The notes below the pieces were generated by a model that worked only from the letters and a program-made list of their open reading frames with translations, was not told where the DNA came from and searched no databases. Both the position numbers and the translations under genes were made by a program. 64,000 nt of DNA from Pisaster brevispinus (lineage: Eukaryota; Echinodermata; Asteroidea; Forcipulatida; Asteriidae): assembly GCA_023634235.1 (NCBI GenBank), contig JAMKCF010000004.1, positions 25,614,527 through 25,678,526 on the forward strand, given 5' to 3'. Positions 58,551-64,000 of this stretch are shown here, piece by piece. Every line of letters begins with the position of its first letter. Position 1 is the first letter of the stretch.

Positions 58551-60163
58551 CCCAGCTGAAATGTATATTAATATAAATAAAATACTACAAGACTACAACT
58601 TGAAAGAGAAAACACTCCCGAAAGGATTGTAAAACTTCACTATACTAGTTGAAGTCCAAGCTGCCAGACACTACAAATTAAACTGAACTTCAGGATAAAT
58701 ACACAAACCATTAAGCAATATAATTGCAAAAATAAATCAATATAGCAAGGGGAACGAGAAAAAGAAAGCCCAAAGGCCACCAAGAAGGAAATTAACCAGA
58801 CAGAACGAACTAGATTAGCAACCAAGAAAATGTAGACAATGTTGTTTGAGTGAATTTATGAAAGCTGGCAAGCCAAAACAATGGAATTATTATCCACTTC
58901 GATGAGACAGAGCCCATCCGACAACCTAGGGGGGAATTGTGCAGTGATGTGATTATATTGGAGTAAAAATGTGGTTTCGCCAATACCTACAGAACAGTCT
59001 AATGGTTTGGAACATAGGCCGACTTAACACGCGGAAGTGTTAATATTGAATTCGTGCCTATGTTTACATTGAACATGTTTTAACAATCGCTTTCTGGGAA
59101 AAAACATATAAACAGAACGCTGTTTTTGTAAACGGCACAAAATAAATGGCTCTTCAACTGGCACACCAACTCACAGTCTTACACAATATCTTAATAGAAA
59201 CTCACATTATATGATTTTTGTTCGAGGAGGGAGCTGTGCAATTTACGACCTGATCAAAGAGCGATACAATGCCGCAGCGTGGGTTAGATCCTATAACACC
59301 TATAGTTGCCGGGCTTGTGACAAACAGGGCTTTTGGCGACAAGAGAAAACCTAACGCGCAGAATCGGGGGTGTTTTGTTTTGATATTTATTTTACCACCA
59401 AACCTCGTGCTTACGGCCAACTATATACAAAACACAGGCCCCAGTACACAAGTTTGCTGTTGTCTTTTGTTTTGGCCAAGCATTTCATTGTCAGCCTCTA
59501 AAACAATAGCTTTGTTATTGCTAAGTATAATTGAGTACAGGCGCATAAGAGCTATTTCAGCATACTATAACTGATGTTTTAAACCCATTTTTCTTTTGAA
59601 GATTGCATTATTTCTATATCCGTGTTTATCAGTCTCAATAATTGAAGTGGACGCCATCTTGAACATTGAAAGAATACAACAGCCCAACGTGGGAAGAACT
59701 GCCTACACTACGGCGGCGTGCACAATAGCCTATAGAAATCTATTGAAAACAGCAAATTCTATAGAAGTCCTTTCATGCATCTGGTCTACATAAAGGGCTT
59801 AATTCTGTCTATTCACTCGTGCAAACAACGTAATCCTTCATACTGCAGCCTTGCTCCCTCCTGTTCGTTAACAGTCTACAACGAAACATTTTGACTCATT
59901 GTATATACAACAACAGAAGCTGCTTATGCGCTGTGTGTCGCATTCAAGGCTTAATTTTCAACGGCAGACTCATGTCTTGTAATGTTCAAATCAAGGCAAA
60001 GCAGTACTAAGTCACAGTTGGCCCTACATCAGATAGGAATCTGGCAATGTTTTAGACAATAAGTAACTCTCATAAGCGTACATTATTGCGAAGAGGTTTT
60101 GCTATTTTTTTCACAGGTGAAGAGATCCGCTCACCAAGACTGTTCCTTGGATACCCCAATGCT

Positions 60164-60190
60164 ATGACAGCTAAGTGTGATGGGGGATAA
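60164..60190 (+). promoter_or_regulatory. Upstream ORF overlapping the FLYWCH start codon
   Basis: An ATG at 60164 opens eight codons in another frame and ends with TAA at 60188-60190, overlapping the main ATG at 60180. If it lies in the mRNA it could dampen translation of the main frame. An acceptor-like TTTTTTTCACAG ends at 60116, so the mRNA may include this stretch as part of an internal exon. Confidence 0.35.
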
Positions 60191-61199
60191 AGCAACGCCA
60201 GCTGCCCTAGCAAGAGCCGAAGTCTTAGGCATTAATCCTCCTCGAATGCCGCTTGGATACATTGTGGAGACGTACCCAGCAGCAGCAATCCCCGGAGGTT
60301 ATCCCGCTGTGCAACCCGGCAATCCCGTCCTGGAAAACAATTCTTTTATCTCAGGTGAGAGTCTAAGAAGTGGGATTGCTGTGGGTCGATCCGCAGTACA
60401 GTCGCCCATGGATTTGACCACAGGTGGCGCAGTACCTGTCGGCCAGTCACGATCTTCATATGAGGAAGGTTCACATTACTATACTTCTTCGGGCACGCCC
60501 GAGCCCAGACTACACGGACATGTAGAAATGCACTGCGAGGATATCCGAGATGAAGAAGGTGGTGATGCAAATCTAGACGGAGAGAACTCGAAGTATGATG
60601 AGTGCGTCACTGTCTTGTCCTCAGGCGCGTCCTCATTCATTTCCGAAACAGACGACGCGTCCGCGGTAGACGATCAGCAAGCACGAGAAGATGGTGAATA
60701 TGTCTCGCAGGATGAAACCCTCTTGCCATACAGTGAAGTCTTAACCCAGAGATCCGTGGCGTATGTGATAAACGGTTACGCCTACACCAGAAATCGGCAA
60801 CAGTTCGGGAAGATATACCTGCGTTGCCGCGAGCGTGATTGTGCCGCTCGAGCAATGATAACGAACAACGTTCAAGGCGCTACTGTGTTCAATAACACTC
60901 ACAACCACCCTCGTCCAGACCTGTCCAAGAAAGCAGTCAAGAGAAAAGCATTCTTACTGTCTCAAGCAACGAGAGACAGCGATGAGGAGGAGGAAGAGAA
61001 ATACTCAGTGGAATCCCTTCCAAAAACGTCCCCATCTCCAAAACGACGGGAACGTGACGCATGGCATTCGACGCCATTACCTGGAAAGAGCTTCCCTAAC
61101 GGTGAGGTCCATCATCCAGCAAGCATTGGGATAAAAACCGATGGAAATGGTGGAGGAATACCCAGAATCGTCTATGTGCACTCCTTGTGCTCGAGGTAA
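60180..61199 (+). CDS. FLYWCH-type zinc-finger protein, probably first coding exon
   Basis: From ATG 60180 the frame runs 339 codons to TAA 61197-61199. An in-frame TGA at 60165 limits the start. Residues about 190-250 form a FLYWCH/WRKY-like zinc finger: VINGYAYTRNRQQFGKIYLRC, with C216, C221, H241 and H243 in the order C-x4-C-x19-H-x-H (ending NTHNHP). Such domains bind DNA or proteins, and nuclear transcriptional roles are usual, but the target is unknown. The N-terminal 190 residues are proline/glycine-rich and then acidic. After the finger come a basic patch, an acidic run (DSDEEEEE) and a second basic patch. A good donor (CGAG|gtaaat at 61195/61196) sits just before the stop, so the coding region may continue into an exon beyond the window. 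I do not recognise the specific orthologue. Confidence 0.75.
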   Translation: MGDKATPAALARAEVLGINPPRMPLGYIVETYPAAAIPGGYPAVQPGNPVLENNSFISGESLRSGIAVGRSAVQSPMDLTTGGAVPVGQSRSSYEEGSHYYTSSGTPEPRLHGHVEMHCEDIRDEEGGDANLDGENSKYDECVTVLSSGASSFISETDDASAVDDQQAREDGEYVSQDETLLPYSEVLTQRSVAYVINGYAYTRNRQQFGKIYLRCRERDCAARAMITNNVQGATVFNNTHNHPRPDLSKKAVKRKAFLLSQATRDSDEEEEEKYSVESLPKTSPSPKRRERDAWHSTPLPGKSFPNGEVHHPASIGIKTDGNGGGIPRIVYVHSLCSR

Positions 61200-64000
61200 A
61201 TATCATTTCCCGAATTAATTAATCAGAAGTTTAGAATGAATTTGCGTTTCTGGCAAAAATTTCCCCCTCTCAAAAACGTTGATGGTTGCTTTTCTCGCCC
61301 AGACATTCAGCTCTCAAAATTGCATAATGTTTGCCTGTCATTAGTCATTAGTCATTAGTCATTAGTTTTATAGGAAGAATACGGCAGTGACCTCTTCACA
61401 CCCCCCGTCCTTATTGACTATTTGCGACCACGCCCATCACCTCCCCGAAAAGGCTGAAAGACCCATGCAGTTTCAAAGCCGAATAATATTTACAACCATA
61501 CAAATTGTTCGTTATGATTTTTGTTCCCTAATCACAAGGTCAATATCAGACAGAAGTGCATGCAAGCTAAAGGCCCCCGTCACACGCTGCGTGACTACAG
61601 TCTTGGTCTGGAGCCGTGCATTATGTGAACATACAAAATTGTTATACTGGGCTCACAAACTTTTCCGGCGTCAGGTCCAGTATCACTCTTGTGCATGACG
61701 CACGTTTATTCACGGGACGCCCCTTCGTGCCCTACTCAGCTGACTAATAAACAAAGTAGTTTAAAAATGTAAAAATATATCAATGTTCACTACCAAACAT
61801 GTAGACCTAGGCCTACACTGCAAAATTTTGAAAATAACTTCAACAGGCAAACGGTCACTATTATTGTGAAATGTCATTGTTGTAACTTAGTTCAAAAGTG
61901 GTGTAGCCAGCCCGCCCCCCCCCCTCCCCTCCGACGATCGTTCAGAACCCCTCCCTTATTAATAAGATCGACAGAAATGAACTACAAATGCACACCAGTG
62001 TTTGCTCGACAAACATCGGGGCAACATTCCAATAAAATTGTGTGACCCTTTAAGGGGGTGGGGCACAAGTCGACCAAGTCTATATATTATAACCGCTTTT
62101 AGGTTCTCGAAATTGTCCAATGTATGTTCGTTGTTTTTCCTGAGTTAATTAGCTAGTTAAGAAAGAAACATTATTTATGGAGTTGCATTTCTTTATGTTA
62201 CAATTTTTGTTAAAACTAATTTTGCGGAAATATTGACTTTCGTGAAACGAAAAAGACAGTAACAAATCAATAGAAATCTCTATAGTTGCGCCTACTCTAC
62301 TAATTAAATGATTTTCCATTTCTGATTAAATATAAAGCTTCTATATACTTTGCATACCTCAAAGTGAAATCAGATGGCTGCTTTTGCCGAGCTTATGACC
62401 GGAATTAGTTTTTTTGTATTATAGTTTGTTCCACTTCGTTAACAATTATGCCGCTGTCTGTAAGTCAATTTACGACACCATAAATCAATTTCAAACACGT
62501 CGGCACGCGACGTGGCCGAACCCACACTAGAGAGGGCGCCCTTCGGCCGCTAACAACAAAAAGTTGTTGGTCTTTATAATTAAATGGAAGTAGAACTTGA
62601 CTTAGAGGACTGGTCATATTTACACAAGGAATAAAGAGCACCTACTGGGACTCATACTGCTATTTCAGAATACAATATTTCTCATGACGTCTGAGAGAAA
62701 ATTATTTCGTAAGCATGCCATGGTGAGTACACGATCAATTATTTTTGGATAAACCATGCATAAACACTAAACACTAAACAGTATCACTATCATCAGCAAT
62801 GAATCATTATCAATATTGATAGTTGATTCGAAAAGAAAAACACAGTTATAGCATTAGTGACAAGTAATTGGTGAATAGTGTAACAGCTAACACGAAAACT
62901 TGAGAAATAGGCAAGGCAAAGTGTAGTTTGTTTTATAGGAAGTACACAGGGGGGAGAAGAAGAAATCGGACCTTGATTGAATGGTAAATTTTTACAAACT
63001 ACTTTGTTGTTGTACTCTACGATAGACAGTGTACTCAGTGTGTCAACCCATGGAGGATGTCCCTCCTCCATGCATGGTTAACCTAGCCATTCAGAACCAT
63101 TGTACCGGATTCAGTGCATACAGAACTTGTACACAATCCTGTTGATATTGGCATGATTGGGCACATGTTCATAAAGGATCAGATTTGTTTATTTTAAACA
63201 CGCTTTGGCGCCTGCAACTCTTCAGAACTTCACCTACATGTGTGGAAGGAAGGTCCGTATTTCGAGCACGGAGTTGCAAATGGCAACACATGTTCAAAAT
63301 AAAAAAAATTGCCCATTGAAAAAGATGGCGCGTAAACCCTGAAGGTGTTTATTCCACTATATAAATAAGGGGCGTCTCAACAAAGTCAGAACGAATGGTA
63401 CTTCGGCATTATAAAATATTAACCCAATTATCTGTGAGCAAAACCATTAATGTTTGGCTCGTTTGGCAAGTGATGAACACAAAAAACTTGCCAAAATTAT
63501 TTTGCTAACTAAAGATGTACAACAAGGGTTGGGTGGGACTTAAATGCAACAAATCTGTCAGTTGAACGACATCTACCATGAACACAGAGTTACCCAATGC
63601 TATGATTGGTCCAGTATAGTTTTATGTTCCACACTTGTTGGTCCCTTGTGTTGTGTAATGCACATAAAAGATCACTGCAGACTGTGCCCCATCACCAAGT
63701 AAATCCTTAGAGTTCTTTATATACAGTAGGTGCTATATACATGTAAATGGGTCTCAAAATTAAAACATAGCAAGCTGCATATCTCTCATGAAAATTATAA
63801 GCACTTTGAGATACCAATCATTGTGTAAAAGTGCTAAAAATAAGAACTGCGTATTGTTATTCTTATCATTTAAAAAAAAACCCTTGGCTTATATTAAGCC
63901 CTCCAAAAGAAAAGTTTCACTCATTTAAATAGTCCACATTGTGCCATTCTCAAACTAACCCTTGCCCCTTCGTCTCTTTGGCTGGATACGGTAGCCTACT
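61200..64000. other. Right-edge region without recognisable genes
   Basis: This is possibly an intron of the FLYWCH gene. It contains a short (GTCATTA)n run near 61338-61365, a hAT-like GTGTAGCCAGC remnant with a C-run near 61903-61925, and a SINE 3' part at 63634-63865. Small open frames show no domain. Confidence 0.4.
63634..63865 (+). mobile_element. tRNA-derived SINE, 5'-truncated
   Basis: CCCTTGTGTTGTGTAATGCACATAAAAGATCAC matches the body of the 54374-54765 element (with GCACATAAAAGAACCAAGCACAC there). Its end, GCTAAAAATAAGAACTGCGTATTG, corresponds to the 3' end of that copy. Confidence 0.6.

Larger units (their letters stand above)
54860..60116. other. Intergenic region RENBP to FLYWCH gene
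   Basis: The first part must include the RENBP 3' UTR. I cannot choose among several weak polyadenylation signals. It holds a SINE, two AT-1 repeats, T-runs (about 56666-56690 and 57645-57654) and a G-run in a hAT-type end (56945-56967). Nothing coding is recognised. The stretch 59180-60116 is probably the promoter/5' region of the FLYWCH gene. Confidence 0.5.

Noticed and set aside
1..64000. CRISPR arrays, operons, prokaryotic or viral genes
   Set aside because: No spacer-repeat arrays, no ribosome-binding-site-led gene strings and no viral protein signatures. The intron-split genes show an animal nuclear genome.

Overview
The window reads as animal nuclear DNA: AT-rich, intron-split genes with GT-AG junctions, and large intergenic and intronic spaces full of transposon remnants and minisatellites. 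The repeats (tRNA-derived SINEs, a CR1/L2-type LINE 3' end, a probable Penelope-like fragment, many palindromic MITEs) and a small cluster of CYP2-clan genes suggest a marine invertebrate, plausibly a deuterostome such as an echinoderm. The species cannot be fixed from sequence alone.

Layout from left to right. A 14-codon first coding exon on the minus strand (1767-1808) matches the remembered start of GRIPAP1/GRASP-1 and runs off the left edge. A complete eight-exon REXO4-type nucleolar 3'-5' exonuclease gene follows (4088-11208, plus). Its lysine-rich N-terminal part holds three near-identical in-frame 558-bp (186-residue) repeats. From 15.6 to 38.8 kb lie four tandem plus-strand cytochrome P450 genes with identical four-exon structures: CYP-A (15594-17822), CYP-B (21565-24316), CYP-C (25762-30907, the most divergent) and CYP-D (36586-38806, broken by a 2-bp insertion). 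CYP-A and CYP-D sit in a segmental duplication (about 15.2-20.2 kb and 36.2-43.95 kb) that includes their promoters and 3' flanks. CYP-B shares exons 2-4 and intron 3 but has different flanks, which points to gene conversion. A nine-exon RENBP gene (N-acylglucosamine 2-epimerase, 47521-54859, plus) carries two large minisatellites in its introns. At the right, an exon encoding a FLYWCH-type zinc finger (60180-61199, plus) may be the first coding exon of a longer gene.

The genes do not form a pathway: ribosome/RNA processing, monooxygenation at the ER, amino-sugar metabolism and probable DNA binding are neighbours only by position. The liveliest part is the CYP cluster, with recent duplication, sequence homogenisation, one frameshifted copy, and transposons that can be dated relative to the duplication because the sister copy preserves the empty site. 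Two elements with CACTG...CAGTG ends and 2-bp target duplications, a 460-bp inverted array inside a TA-flanked element, and the REXO4 triplication are the most notable non-standard structures.
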